Part shown: piece by piece, positions 24,179-36,236 of the stretch
How positions within the stretch are numbered: the first letter of the stretch is position 1
Layout of the letters: every line of letters starts with the position of its first letter
Assembly: GCF_033439725.1 (NCBI RefSeq)
Contig: NW_026944393.1
Location: 713,114-777,113, forward strand
DNA length: 64,000 nucleotides
Direction of reading: 5' to 3'
From: Neurospora tetraspora
Taxonomy: Eukaryota; Ascomycota; Sordariomycetes; Sordariales; Sordariaceae
Translations under genes and position numbers: made by a program
The notes under the pieces: model-generated
Seen by the model: the letters and a program-made list of their open reading frames with translations, nothing else
What the model was told of the DNA's origin: nothing
The model's database searches: none

Positions 24179-24265
24179 TGGGCGGCTGGGCTGGGCTTAC
24201 TCAGCGATAAAAGTGGGTTTATATTAGCCACGTAGCATTTTCATACTAGCCATGTAGCCTTTGCG
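24179..24265 (-). repeat. Right terminal inverted repeat
   Basis: Inverted partner of 19517-19603. It ends AGCCTTTGCG next to the duplication GCGCTGTTG. Confidence 0.92.
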
Positions 24266-24274
24266 GCGCTGTTG
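24266..24274 (+). repeat. Right target-site duplication GCGCTGTTG
   Basis: Direct repeat of 19508-19516. Confidence 0.9.
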
Positions 24275-27209
24275 AGGCTTGAGCTGTGAAGCAGAAGCTT
24301 GAAAGTGAAGATCTCGTCGCGGGAGGGTTTGGTCTTGTCCGATGAGATGCATTGAGGCTCTTGTAGCTCCTGAGGCTCAAAAGCTTGAGCAACGGATTTG
24401 CGCATGAGATGGTGAGACATCACGAACTTGTAGGAAACTCGGACCAGTCGTTCATCTTGTTGTTGAAAGATTCGAAACATGGAAATGACGAAACAAACCA
24501 ACGGATGTAGCAAAACCCACAACCCGTTACGAATCGAAATTCACGATCGAGATCGAAAATCGCAAAAGTGGAAGTGAGAAAGAACTCTTCAAACCAGATG
24601 ACCACCGTCTCCCTGTTCGTCTCCCTGTTCTCGTTACTACGGTGCTCCAACGACCTGTCTCACCGCGACCCTCACCGTTGCTGAAAGTTCAGGAAACAGC
24701 ACAAGTGGATTTTTCAGTGGATCAGCCCCGTCGTTGGGCTTTTCAAACAATCAACTTTTACACGATTTTTCAGGCCCTAAAAAGCAGCTTTGTTTCGTGG
24801 GCTGCGAGCTCCCTGCCAGGAACGAGTGCACGGGTTGAGGGTTCCCAGTCCGGTTGGCAGCTCGGTAGGGCGCGGTAGGGCGCGGTAGGGCAGAGACGAA
24901 CAAGCCTTTTTTTAAATGAAAGTTTCACGAATCAGGAACCAGAGCAGGGAAAAGAATAATTTCAGGGGGCTTCCTCGCCGTCGCCGTTCGCGAGGTCCGT
25001 GTTTTTGTTTTTGTTAGTGCAGCAAGGGTGAAAAGGGCGCGCTTGTTTAAGCCGAGGGTAACCGAAAGGATCTCGAAAAAAGTCCATGTGTTCGGCTCAA
25101 GCAAAAACCCACAATTTTCGATTGATTTCAACGACATCCGATGTCCCTGACATGGCAACAGGGCAAGAAAAGGGGCCAACAAAACAAAAGACCCATCTCC
25201 ATCAAGCGAGAAGGCCTGGATGCTACGCTAACTGCTCACTTGCTGTCACGGTTTCCAGAATTCCAGGTGTGCAAAATGAGGATCGACTGAGGTTTTGTCA
25301 ACCTGTTGGTAGCGAGGTGCACGTGTGTGACTGGATGAAGATGAGAGGTAAAAGTACATGCACCAAGACGCGGGGAACCTGCCACTGTATCCCTCTGGGC
25401 ACCGTGCCTACAATGCCTACCAATGTACCTGCAAGTCCTTTGTAGATGTACCTGCTGTCCGCCAGTAGGTACCTGCTACCTGTGTCCTCAGTAGTAGGTA
25501 TCGTAAGGTGCCACCCTGTAACCTGTCAAGTGCCACTATGGGAGGTGCTGACACTGTCGGCGTTGAGCCGCAAGCCGCAGATGCAAAAGCCGCAGAGCCG
25601 CAAGGGAAGCCCGCCGCAAGACCGCAACCGTCGAACCGAACACCGCAACTTCATTGCGACTGCAAGGTACCTACACGCACATGACAACCGCCAGCATGAG
25701 ACATTTCTGCAGACGAGCTCGTGTCCCGATTCGTAACTTACACGCCTTCCATGGCTGGGAGCGAAGGTCATCGCGATCCAACGTTATACTGAACAAGTTT
25801 TCTAGATCAAGTTTCTTTCAGCCACCGACGATACCCGACGTCCGCCACCAACGACGACCGCCAAGCAGGACAAGCTTGCCAACGACAGCCAACGGGTGAT
25901 TGACCCGAAGGTGCACTATGCCTGAGCCGAGTGAGATGCAACTGAAAGCCGGTTGTAGCTGAGCAAGCTGGACAGCTGGAATCGCCTCATCTATAACGCC
26001 GCTGGATTTGGTTTGCCACCGGACGCCAGCTGGAAGATTCTTCGTCCTGTGGTTTGGTTTCTTTGATTGCTTGTGGTGAACACTCAGTTGGTGTCAGACA
26101 GGTACATTAGCGGTGGATTACGCTGCGTTGGATCGCGACCGAAGCGCTGGGTATCATGGCATTCATACTTTCCAAGGATATGAGCTACTGCTCATCGTGG
26201 GAATACTTTCAAGTGAAAGCGGACCTTGACGGCCTGGCTCACTTTTTAGTGGCGCCGTGCGTGGCGTGTCTCAGACTTTTCTCCATGTCGATTGCGTTTA
26301 TGTTATCAGCTGCCTTGCCCATCTGCACTGGGATCCCATAATATTCCCCTCGAACATGAAGTCGAGTTGTTGGTCTTACCCCATCCATGGTCATCTTCCA
26401 ATACCTTGTAGGAAAGGAGGGATAATGGTCATAGGAGGAGAAGCCATCGTGGCTGTCGAGCGTGTTGTTGGTGCGTCACCCACACCACGTCTCGCACATG
26501 ACGGGTGATGGTTTTCCGTCGGTATTGAACTTTCCGGGCAGTAGGTGCTTCAAAGGAACTCTCAGTCTCCCACACACCCTCTTCGAAGACATCCGGCGGG
26601 CTTAGAGGCTCGCATCTCGGTGTTGACCGGAGGCGCTTATGCTTTAAGCTGCACTTGTTAACTGCCCTCGCTTACGATTCATCCGTATGCGAGAAGCACA
26701 TCGGACGCCGGAAAATGAATCGAAGTGCAGTTTTCCCTGACCGCCGGCATGCATATATGTCGTTTGCGGACGTCGACACTCGACGGTGGCTCTCGGCCTC
26801 TCGATCTGCATGACTGAAGTGCCATGGTGGGGTGGCTCCCTTTTACCTCCACGCCCGACGGTTCGACGGAGATGCCACCGTCCAATTCATGTCTGATGTG
26901 AACTCCTGAGAAATGCTGGTGGTATGTAGGTAGATTTGCGTGTAAATATGTCCAAATGCTTTGCTGTTGCCGTAGAATCTTCCGGGACTTACGCCCCTCA
27001 GCGACTCCCTTCTTTTTTTTCCACCTGCGACTCGTACCACTTGCCCGATAGCATCCAATTACCTACACCAGGGCCAGACCCGAACTGAACGGATAAACCA
27101 TGACCAAAACAATATACTCCAAGACACCCAATGCGATGACCCCTATGCTCCTGGGATGCTGCTCTATACTGACGACGACAAGGTAGATATACCTTGGGTA
27201 TCGATGCGC
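24275..27209. other. Gene-free stretch after the transposon island
   Basis: About 2.9 kb of ordinary composition with only short open frames lacking motifs. It holds a 10-bp tandem repeat at 24864-24892, a patch of GCCGCAAG-like repeats at about 25565-25640, and several GGTACCTGCTACC-like palindromic patches near 25440-25500. I see no supportable gene or RNA. Confidence 0.5.
24864..24892. repeat. Short tandem repeat (GGTAGGGCGC)3
   Basis: Three consecutive copies of a 10-bp unit, the last slightly altered. Confidence 0.85.
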
Positions 27210-30200
27210 TCAATCCGAGCTCAACAGCTCCTTGATATCCTCGATCCTCTGCATCTTCTTCTCTTCGTCGGACATCATCCCCAGCGATGTTGCTCTGCAG
27301 TCAGGTCAGTATTTTAACCCCTTCCCCTCATCAAGTCACGGAAACGGGACAAACTCACATAAACTTCTTCCTCTCCTGCACCCGCAACATCCTCATTTCC
27401 ACACTCTGTTTCACAATAAACCGATAAACCCTCACCTCATCCTCCTGCCCCATGCGATGGACACGATCAATCGCCTGCGCCTCTACCGCGAAGGACCACC
27501 ACGGGTCCATCATGTACACCCTCTTCGCACTTGTCAAGTTCAACCCAACACCTCCCGCTTTTAGACTCAGCAAGAGGACGCAGAACTTGTTGGTAGATTG
27601 AAACTCGGAAAGCACGGCGGCGCGGGCCTTCTGGGACATGGACCCGTCCAGCCGGAGGAAGGAGATTTTGTGTCGCGTGAGGGCGGAGGAGATTAGAGTG
27701 AGGAAGGATGTGAACTGGGAAATTACTAGGGATTTCATTTTCGGGTGCTCCTGGCGCAAGGCGCGGAGGTGGGAGATTAGAGCGACGATTTTGGCGCTGG
27801 AGTCATTGGCCCCGACGCGTTGGAGGCTGATTCGTGGTTCGGGACTTGCGCCCGGAGTAGAGGGTGTCTCCGGGTCATCATCGTGGCGGATGACTTCGAA
27901 GATGTCGCGGATGTTGATGTGCTCGCGACACTGGAAACACCGTGGTACCTCGTTACGGTCGGTTTGGTGTTTGATGTAATCGAGCAGACATTTCTTGCAC
28001 GCAGAGTGCCAGCATCCTGTCACGGCCTGGTCGATCATTGGCTCTTCGGCGCAGATGGGGCATTCGTTGACTGCTTCGTCCCGGATCTGCTTGAGAACGT
28101 GGGCGCCGAAGTTGTTGGTTTTTGAGGCGTCGTCTGTGGTGGCGGTGAAGCGCTCGATGAGAGATTGGAGGTCCATGTCGTCTGCTAATCCTGCCGCGAC
28201 GTCAGCGGCCATATTGACTTCCTCCTCATCAGCGAGGATCTCCTGGTTGCGGACCAGCAAAGGGTGACAGCACGATTGACGGAGCCGCAAGATCTGCGCA
28301 AAGATGGATGTGAAAGCTTTCATCACTGTGCCGGCCTGCATGTTATCGAAGAACGTCCGCTTGGCGCGGTTAAAGACGTAGTCGTAGACTGCCCTCTCAG
28401 GCTCGGAGAGCTCGATGTCGACGATCTCGATGTGTTTGGGCGGAAGTGGAACAAGGAATTGGCCGTCAGGGGTCTTCATGTCTTTGGTGCGACGCATGAC
28501 GAGCGGTTCGAGGACGGTTTGGACGACGTCTAACGCGCGTACAAAGTTCTTGGACTCAAAGGGGACGGTAATGAAGGTCCGCCAGAAGGAAAAGTTGTTC
28601 CATGGCTCGACTCGCAGGAAGCGGACAAGGCTGAAGAGGTCTTCGAGGCGGTTGACGATGGGGGTTCCGGTGAGGACCCAGCGGTGTTCGGCGGCGATTT
28701 CGTAACAAGCTCGGGAAGTCTTGGCTTGGCGGTTCTTGATATTATGTGCTTCGTCCAGGATGACGCGGAAGAAGTTGAGGGAGAAGAGACCGCGGCTGTT
28801 GAGTCTGTCTCCATTCTTGGTAGTGAATTGGGTAAACTCGGAGAGGACGACTCCATAGCTGGTGATGATCACGTCTGGAGCGTTGGCCGCGTTGGCTTCG
28901 CAGCACAAGGTCAGTAGATCGACATTCTTCTCCGCCCCGTAGTACATCATGGTCTTGATGGTGCCCTCCTTCGAAGCATTCTCAGCTTCGCTTTGCCATT
29001 GCGCTAGCAAGGACATGGGGGCAACGACAAGTGTTGTACATGGAGCGTCAACTGTAGTCTTCTGTCCAGAGACTGCTGGTAGACGTGGGAGGTTGTTGAC
29101 GGAGGTAGGACCAGCCTCTCGAGCCCTAATGGCTACTTCGGATCTGTGCGAATGGATCAGGGAAAGCATTTGGATGGTTTTGCCTGTATTACACGACTGT
29201 TAGCTGAGATCAATGCCAAAACCGAGATAAGGACAAAGGCAGACGTACCAAGGCCCATCTCATCAGCCAAGATTCCACCAAGACAGTGCTGCTCTTGCTT
29301 GGGGAAGTCAAGAGACAGATCGCCAGAGTACGGGTTGACGTAGAAGCAGGGTTGGCCAGGAACCACAGGTAGGTCCTTGTCGTCATGGTCCTTGATCGGC
29401 CAGGTATACTCTTCCCATAAGGGGTGCATGGATGTTTCGCGGCCTTCTGTTCGCTGGTTCTTCTCCTTGGCCAGCATCCAGTACAGCGATTGCTTCTGGT
29501 ATGGACGCAAGGCCATGGCGAAGGTGTCAGCTGGTTCAGCCTCGGGGGTGCTAAAGTCGAACGACTGGGCCTTCTTGTAAAGCGCATCGAGTTGGTCTTG
29601 TTCGAGCTCCTGGCCCTCTTCGGCCTCTTCTGAGGGAGAAGCTGACCCGTTATTGTTGTCCCCGGCCTTGGCCTTGTCCATCGCCTTCTTCTCGGCAGAA
29701 TCTGCTGCTTCAAGCAGGTCTTTCCTGGCGTCTTTGGCGGCAGCGGCATTTCCTCGAGAGGGGACCATATTGATCTCTTGGAACAGTCTCACAAGCGCAA
29801 CTTGCCTCAATCGGAGGTCCTTCTCTTCTGTTGTCTCGTCTTTCTCGTGAAACCCGGCGGCCCTGTTGTCGGCTAGTTGGAAGGTTCTCCCGAAGAAGGC
29901 TGCTCGGAGCATGTAGCACTTGAGTTGTAAAAAGACGGTCTCGTTCGTTCGTAGACGCTCGGGCGCATAGACGCAAATGCCTTCGAACCTGCAGATGTTC
30001 TGGTCTATCAGTGTTGACACCCAGTTGGCTGTGTCTTTGGCTAGACGACCAAGTTCTCTGCCGCTGGCGTCGGTGAAACGGACTATCACATCGACACGTT
30101 TGGCAGCTGCCGCGCTAACTCGTGGCATGGACTGCGGGGTCCCAGGCTTGATTTGCCCTTTCCTTGCGACGGTGGGTGGTTGGATCTTTTGGCGCTCAAT

Positions 30201-30977
30201 CTTGACAATATCACCGTGTCTAATGAGGCCTGTCCCGCTCCTTGTAGCCCATCCCTCAACACCAAATGCGCCGACATAGCGGGCCTCTGGCATTGATGGG
30301 AGAACCTTGGGCTCCCCTGCTTGTGTTCTCGATTGTGTTTGTGGTTGGGCTTGAGCTTGCGACCGCAATCGTGCGTGTGGTGTCGATGCTTTCTTCGGAG
30401 ACTGACCTACTACAATCAGGGGCGAATGCGAGTTGACCCTGACTGGAGGCGCCCGGTGTAGCTTCTTCCATGTTCCATCCAGGTACATATTGACAGCTCT
30501 TTCGATATCGTTGCCGCAGTTCTTGCTTATGACTTGGAGGACATCGGTCGCAACTTTTTCGCCAACAAAGGCTTCGAATGTATCTTTGTCGAACGCCAGC
30601 TGGGGGGACTCGACCACTGGGGGTGTCACATCTTGCGGTGTCGCGACTGGAGTATCGATATCTTTCAAGACATATCCTCTCCTGGGATCTGGCTTTTGCA
30701 TTTCGTCGAGAAAGGGAGCACATAGCTTCATAGCATGGGGCGTTAATGTGCCATCGTCTGTGAAGAATCTCGGGGGTTCCTCGTCGTCGTCCGCATCTTT
30801 GGAGATTCGTGACTTTACTTCTTCGTTTGGATCTTGAAGGAGTTTCTTCCTGGGTGGTGAACTCGGCGGAGCACTGAATTGAGGAGACGAGCTGGGGCCG
30901 GCAACGACATCGTCCGAGTCAACTTGGTCGGCCATGAACCGGCGCTTCTTGGAGGGGGGCTCGTTGGTGAAGTCCAT
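27210..30977 (-). CDS. RAD5: Rad5/HLTF-type DNA helicase and ubiquitin ligase (HIRAN-SNF2-RING)
   Basis: Three exons, 30977-29249, 29183-27359 and 27294-27210, give 1212 residues, within the Rad5 range. Introns of 65 and 64 bp split the GK of the Walker A motif (DEMGLG/KT) and the final segment (KKFI/ATSLGMMSDEE). The N-terminus has a Lys/Arg patch (PSKKRRF). The HIRAN domain is at about 230-380 (from ARYVGAFGVEG). The SNF2 N-lobe holds Walker A near 577 and ILDEAHN near 720. A C3HC4 RING finger (CPICAEEP ... CHxxC) sits inside the helicase at about 950-1000, and the C-lobe ends with AGGVGLNLTSA and QAIDRVHRMGQ. Such proteins polyubiquitinate PCNA and remodel stalled forks in the nucleus (Neurospora mus-41 is the family equivalent). 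Divergently placed from the NDUFAF6-like gene. Confidence 0.95.
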
Positions 30978-31482
30978 GGTGTCCCTTGTGTTTCCAGTTG
31001 TTGAAGGTGTTGTTCAGCCCATGGGGACAGCTTAAGAACCGATAGTAGACTGCTGATTAGGTGCCGCTGGTGTACAATATCAAACAGTGACGAAGCAATT
31101 CAGTCAGCAACTGTAACCGAATACATCGGGTGTTGCGCCGGGAGACGCGACTGTGCTGTGGCAACCCGTGAATTCTGGCGTGTCATTGTTCCCACCTTCC
31201 CGCTGTCAGGTGATTACGCGCCACTTCAAAGGACAAGGAGCTTGGGCCACCTAGGCCATTTAATGCCATCATTGCTAACCATAAAGGGTCTGGAGCTACT
31301 AACCTAACATCCGCTAAATCATAGCGCTGTGATGCTGAGGGGCACGGCGTGACATCGTCCAATTGTCGAATCAATGTCGTCGTCGGCCTGTCTTCCTCCC
31401 GCTGCCGAGGTTGTCTTGTCTCTCGTTACAGAGATGTGACCTTTGTTGTAACAGCGGGGAAAACAGTACCGCTTCTTCTGCC
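30978..31482. other. Divergent promoter between RAD5-like and NDUFAF6-like genes
   Basis: A 505-bp intergenic region with no open frame of note; it must carry both promoters. No TATA box is obvious. Confidence 0.5.
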
Positions 31483-32674
31483 ATGATATCCTCTCGATCA
31501 GTTAGCCATGGCCTGAGGCGGGCACCTCTACGGCCGCGTCTTCGTCTCCAGCCTCACCCGTTCAAGCCTTGCCTCCCCGGACGAAGCCTCGCGACCATCA
31601 CTGACGTCGACGTCGAGAAGGCCCGTCAGTACTGTGAGAACCAGTTCAAGTCTGTCCCTGTCCTCTCGTCCCATAGGCATTCATCCGCTAACTCTTCTCT
31701 CCCCCAGACATGGCGACTACGAAGCCTTCCTCCTCCGACAATTCGTCCCTTCTTCCTCCCGGAACGCCTACAATGCTCTCCGTACATTGAACCTCGAACT
31801 CGCCCGCCTCCCCGAGACCGTCTCCAACCCGACCATCGCACGTATGCGCATGTCCTTCTGGCGGGAAACCGTGAACAGCGTCTTCGCCGGCAACCCCCCA
31901 CGCGAGCCCATTTCCATCCTCCTCCACCAAGCCATCCAAGACCTCAAAGCCCGCGCCGGCCCCAGCAGTGCCAGCTCTCTCAAGTTCTGGCTCCTACGCC
32001 TGATCAACACGCGCGAGCAACACATGGAAAACAGGCCGTTTGTCAGCCTTACTTCGCTGGAGGACTACGCCGAGAACACTTACGCGACGCTGATGTACAT
32101 GACCCTCGCTTCCATGCCTCTGCGATCGGTACACATGGATCATCTAGCTAGTCACATCGGCAAGGCGTGCGGTATTGTAGCCACACTACGCGGTATTCCC
32201 GTTCTGGCCGCTCCGTCGCAGCCTATTCAGGGTCCGGCGGGGAGCGTGGGCAATACCCGGCCTCCTGCCCTGTTACTACCCCTCGATGTGATGGCCGAGG
32301 TGGGAGTTAGAGAGGAGGACGTCTTCCGCCGCGGACCCAACGCCGAGGGACTACAGGATGCCGTGTTCAAGGTCGCTACGAGGGCCAATGACCACTTAAT
32401 CACGGCGAGAGAGATGTTGAAGAACTTGAAGGCTGGGGAAGAGGTGGGACATGATTATGAACATGAGGGAGAACAGGAGCATGCCTACTCGAGCGGCGGA
32501 ACTGACACAACACAAGCCGATATCAAGAGGGGGTTTGGGGTGCTGCTGGAAGCAGTGCCGGCTGCCGATTACTTGGAACGGTTGGAGAAGGTTGACTTTG
32601 ACCCGTTCAAGGTCAAGGCGAGCTGGAAGCTTCCTTGGAGGTTGTGGCGTGCTCTGAAGACACAGCAAATTTGA
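31483..32674 (+). CDS. NDUFAF6-like complex I assembly factor (squalene/phytoene synthase fold)
   Basis: Two exons, 31483-31649 and 31708-32674, encode 377 residues. The 58-bp intron has donor GTCTGT, branch GCTAAC and acceptor CCCAG, and rejoins QFK to HGDYEAFLLRQF. The first ~40 residues are Arg-rich without acidic residues (HGLRRAPLRPRLRLQ), a good mitochondrial presequence. The body resembles the phytoene/squalene synthase family (YENAFLxxxL-like DYEAFLLRQF, RNAYNALRTLNLELAR, RMSFWRETVNSVF, DYAENTYATLMYMTL) but lacks a clear pair of DxxxD metal-binding motifs. This is the pattern of NDUFAF6/sicily, which assists early assembly of complex I (ND1 module) in mitochondria. An Asp/Glu/His-rich linker lies near residue 315. 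Confidence 0.85.
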
Positions 32675-33253
32675 GTCCGCTGTGTGTGCCGGATCTGAGG
32701 CTAACGAGCTACAATTGAGATTCGTTCTTCCATCCCGTTTCTTACTCTTAGTGCCGACGTTCGTGATGACACAGGATCGATCTCGATCAGGACCGCGAGG
32801 GTACACTCCGTTGCTATCCCTTAGCCCGGTTATCATGAACAGGCAAAAGTCAGCAATCGTCGACTGCATCAACCCAAGTCTTCTTGTCCCTTCTAAATGG
32901 CACAAAGCGTCCTTGAGGCAAAGTTCTGGCATGATTTCTGTAGGACCATCGCACCACAAAAGAGGCACATGACCACTTCGCAGAGGGTGGCAGTCGAAAG
33001 CACAACATCCAATACCAACATCGATATTGCTTGCAATCTGGGGCAGAGAGACCACTTTACAAGAGCGTTCCGTGTGGTGTGTTCTGGCCGGGCCTGAATA
33101 GCGACAACACGGGTAACGGCTACACTTTAGCCTAAGCAAAATCTGACAGCAAATACCATCGTTCCCGATCGGCTTCTAAAACAACGAGCGGCTCCGCGGC
33201 TGGTTCTACCGTCAAAGGATGCCCATTGCAGGGCTGACATCTCTCTAGTAGCT
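32675..33253. other. Intergenic, convergent 3' ends
   Basis: 579 bp between two converging genes with no supported feature; probably 3' untranslated regions. Confidence 0.5.
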
Positions 33254-33589
33254 CTAGTCGCTCTCGCCCAGATCTCGCCAAGAATCGTCGACAGGGAGCA
33301 GAGCCGGATCAACAAGTTCCGATGCGTCTGCTTCATCCATGGTCCATACAAACTCTTGTTTCAACCTCATCAGGCCAAGCCGCCAAGGTGCCCAGAGCTT
33401 GGGATGACTGCTGAACAAGCTCATCACTCTTGGCATATGTGAAGGAAGCGTCTGTAGGCTGATATGTTAGCCGGACCAATCACTGGCGAACTTCCACATC
33501 CTGCTCACCTCCGAGTCTCTGATCTGCAACGACTTCCTACAGTAACACAATCCTCCGCATCCCGAAGATTTGGTCACCCTCCGCATCAT
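33254..33589 (-). CDS. Small hypothetical protein, two exons
   Basis: Exons 33589-33509 and 33451-33254 join across a 57-bp intron with good fungal signals: donor GTGAGC, branch GGCTAAC, acceptor CTACAG, phase 0. The product is 92 residues. The first exon is basic and Cys-containing (GCGGLCYCRKS); the second is Trp-rich and ends acidic (PKLWAPWRLGLMRLKQEF ... DDSWRDLGESD). An in-frame TGA lies upstream of the double ATG, so this start is the first available unless there is a further 5' exon. I recognise no family. Support comes only from the splice signals and continuous frame; it could be the 3' end of a larger gene or a remnant. Confidence 0.4.
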
Positions 33590-33934
33590 GCTCCCCACAA
33601 AGTCAAAGACGGCCGAGACGGCTCAGTGATTAATCCCCGGGGGGCTTGATGCCGTGTTCCCGCATTATCACCCCCGCAATTCAATATCCCCAGGCGTGGA
33701 AGTTGGAAGGGACTGGTGTCAGTTCCATTTCCTGAAGTCTCGTGGGTGCCACAACGGGAAAAAGCAGAAACAGCTCCGGTAGGTCAATGCCCTTCATGAC
33801 CAGTTCGACACAATGAGGCTGTGACCAAGCTATATCAAGTCTACGGGACTGCCCTCCGTCCTTTTCCAGGCTCCAGACCTGGTCGTCCCATCCCACTGAA
33901 CAGGATTCCGCCCGGATCCAGTACATCGTCTACC
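33590..33934. other. Divergent intergenic region
   Basis: 345 bp between the small hypothetical gene and the AA7 oxidase gene; no distinct element recognised. Confidence 0.45.
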
Positions 33935-35561
33935 ATGTGGCTCCCCCTCATCCTCCTTACTGCCACGGCAGCTCCCATCCTCGCCAACCCACTAACCTCT
34001 CCTCTCAACAAACGCGCCGCCATCGACGACTGCCTCAAATCCGCCGGCGTCCCGGCTGATGCGCAAGGCTCATCTGATTGGCGCGCCGACGTCAATCCCT
34101 TCAACCAGCGTCTTCCCTACACGCCGGTAGCTATTGCCGTCCCCACCACCGTCGAACACATCCGAGGCGCCGTCTCTTGTGCCGCAAAGCTGGGAATCAA
34201 AGTCACCCCCAAGTCAGGAGGGCACAGTTATGCCTCGTTTGGTCTGGGCGGAGAGAACGGGCATCTGGTCGTGGAGTTGGATCGCATGTCGAAGGTGACG
34301 CTGGATAAGACGACAAATATCGCAGATGTTCAAGCGGGAGCGAGACTGGGGCATGTGGCGACGGAGCTGTATAAACAGGGCAAGAGGGGTTTCTCGCATG
34401 GGACTTGTCCTGGGTACGTTTTCTTCTCATGTACACCTATTTCTCGGCCCGTCCGGTGCTAACTATGAGGGAAACAGAGTCGGAGTAGGAGGCCACTCCC
34501 TCCACGGCGGCTTCGGCTTCTCTTCGCACACCTACGGTCTTGCAGTAGACTGGATCGCCGCCGCCACCGTCGTTCTGGCCAACAGCACCGTGGTAACCGC
34601 CTCGCCCACCGAGAACCCGGACCTCTTCTGGGCTTTGCGCGGCGCCGGGTCCAACTTTGGCATTGTGGCTTCCTTCAAGTTCAACACCTTCGCTGCGCCC
34701 TCGCAAGTGACGGCGTTCCAGATTAACTTGCCCTGGAACTCAGCGTCGTCGATCGCATCCGGCTGGGGGAAACTCCAGGATTGGTTAGCGGCGGGCAATA
34801 TGCCCAAGGAGATGAACATGAGGGTCTTCGGCTCGCCAAGTCAGACGCAACTGCAGGGCTTGTACCATGGCAGTAGCTCGGCGCTGAGGACGGCTGTGCA
34901 GCCGTTGCTGAGCACTCTGGGAGCGAGCTTGAGCAATGCACAGCAGTACGATTGGCTGGGGGCGTTTACTTACTATACCTACGGCGGTACGGTCGATGTT
35001 ACGCATCCTTATAATACCGTAGGTCTTCCCCCCTTTCTTCCTTCTCCCCTCCAGCAACTAACCCCATCCTAGGTCGAAACCTTCTACTCCAAATCCCTCG
35101 TCACCACCGCCCTCCCCTCCGCTGCTCTGAACTCCGTCGCCAACTACTGGATCAACACCGCCAAGCGTGTCTCGCGCGACTGGTTCATCATCATCGACAT
35201 GCACGGCGGTCCCAAGTCAGCCATCACCTCTTCCACCACCAACTCGGCCAACTACACCAGCTCCTACGCCTACCGCGCCCCTGAATACCTCTTCCTTTAC
35301 GAACTCTACGACCGCGTAAACTATGGCAGCTATCCCAGCAATGGATTCAGCTTCCTGGATGGATGGGTCAAGAGCTTCACGGATAATATGAAGCAGGAGC
35401 AGTGGGGGATGTATATCAACTATGCGGATCCGACGATGAAGAGGGCGGAGGCGGTGGGCAATTATTATCGTGGTAGCCTTAGCAGGCTGCAGCAGATGAA
35501 GGCGCAGTATGATCCGAACGAGGTTTTTTACTACCCGCAGAGCGTTGAGCCAAGGAAGTAA
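33935..35561 (+). CDS. Secreted AA7 FAD-linked oligosaccharide oxidase (glucooligosaccharide oxidase-like)
   Basis: Three exons, 33935-34413, 34478-35018 and 35073-35561, encode 502 residues. Intron 1 has branch TGCTAAC and intron 2 AACTAAC. A signal peptide (MWLPLILLTATAAPILA) precedes a PCMH-type FAD-binding domain. Both covalent FAD anchors are visible: His97 in SGGHSY and Cys158 in HGTCPG, spaced as in glucooligosaccharide oxidase with its bicovalent flavin. GAGSNFGIV follows. The C-terminal BBE (berberine-bridge) segment is INYADPTMKRAEAVGNYYRG followed by YDPNEVFYYPQS. The family oxidises the reducing end of gluco-, xylo- or chito-oligosaccharides to lactones, releasing hydrogen peroxide, outside the cell. 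Intron 1 falls between the Cys anchor and the following GVGGH. Substrate cannot be set from sequence. Confidence 0.92.
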
Positions 35562-36236
35562 GCTGGGACAGGAAGTAAGCTGGGACGCGAAGATGGGAGG
35601 GGAATACAGGAGAGGGAGGGAGGATATAGGTTTGTGGGAGAGTATCGGCGCAGGGTGACGGAGTGAATGGGGTAAAGGGATCTCTGTTGAGTCCTTGAGC
35701 TAGTGGGCGTGTATAGCAGGCAAGTGCAGCGTCAAAGAAAGATCCTTCACAATTGCCCATCTTGCCCTTGACGGGTCGTTGCTCCACTTCCCCCTGAACA
35801 CGTTTGTTTACATTCGTTACAACGGCCGATGGCGATAACGGCCGGTCGAGGTAACCACATACCGCTTTCCGTCACGTCACTTAACTTGGAAGGACTGTAG
35901 TAGCTCGGCAGTTGCCGTATGATCGAGCCTCTTGAAGTTCCAAACCGGAAGGTCGATAAATGGAACAACCCCGTCGGGGAGGAGCCATTGGCGACGTCCT
36001 GCCATTAACGACGGGAGGTCAGAAACTGAAGAGATTCCAGCCTACGTCTTTAGCAACAAAGCATATTGCTTTACGCACCCCAGAGGAGATTTGTCATCGT
36101 TGGCTCGGCCTTAACTCGGACGAGGCAGGAACGACTCTCTCGCATCGCACGTCATCGATCGCGACTGAACTTCCTCTATTCATCACAACGACACTCAATT
36201 TTCTCTTTCTGAACAACGCCAAGGCAACCAAACAAA
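35562..36236. other. Intergenic region upstream of the aldo-keto reductase
   Basis: 675 bp holding the oxidase 3' UTR and the aldo-keto reductase promoter. The last ~80 bp before 36237 are rich in C, A and T, as in many fungal leaders. No gene seen. Confidence 0.5.

Larger units (their letters stand above)
19517..24265. mobile_element. RIP-decayed Mutator-like DNA transposon, 4.75 kb
   Basis: A complete insertion defined by three matching signals. First, 87-bp terminal inverted repeats (19517-19603 and 24179-24265) begin CGCAAAGGCTACAT and differ at only five positions, all transitions. Second, a perfect 9-bp duplication GCGCTGTTG lies at 19508-19516 and 24266-24274. Third, the interior is AT-rich, stop-filled and RIP-like. 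A 9-bp duplication plus long inverted repeats fits the Mutator-like superfamily (compare the fungal element Hop). No transposase frame survives. A second, miniature element is nested at 22009-22605. The 4.75-kb length would suit a once-autonomous copy. Confidence 0.85.

Noticed and set aside
24241-24522. 93-codon minus-strand frame reaching the transposon target site, considered as a gene broken by the insertion
   Set aside because: Joining it across the empty site gives no recognisable protein, so gene disruption cannot be supported.
32396-33139. 247-codon minus-strand frame
   Set aside because: Partly antisense to the NDUFAF6-like exon and without motifs.
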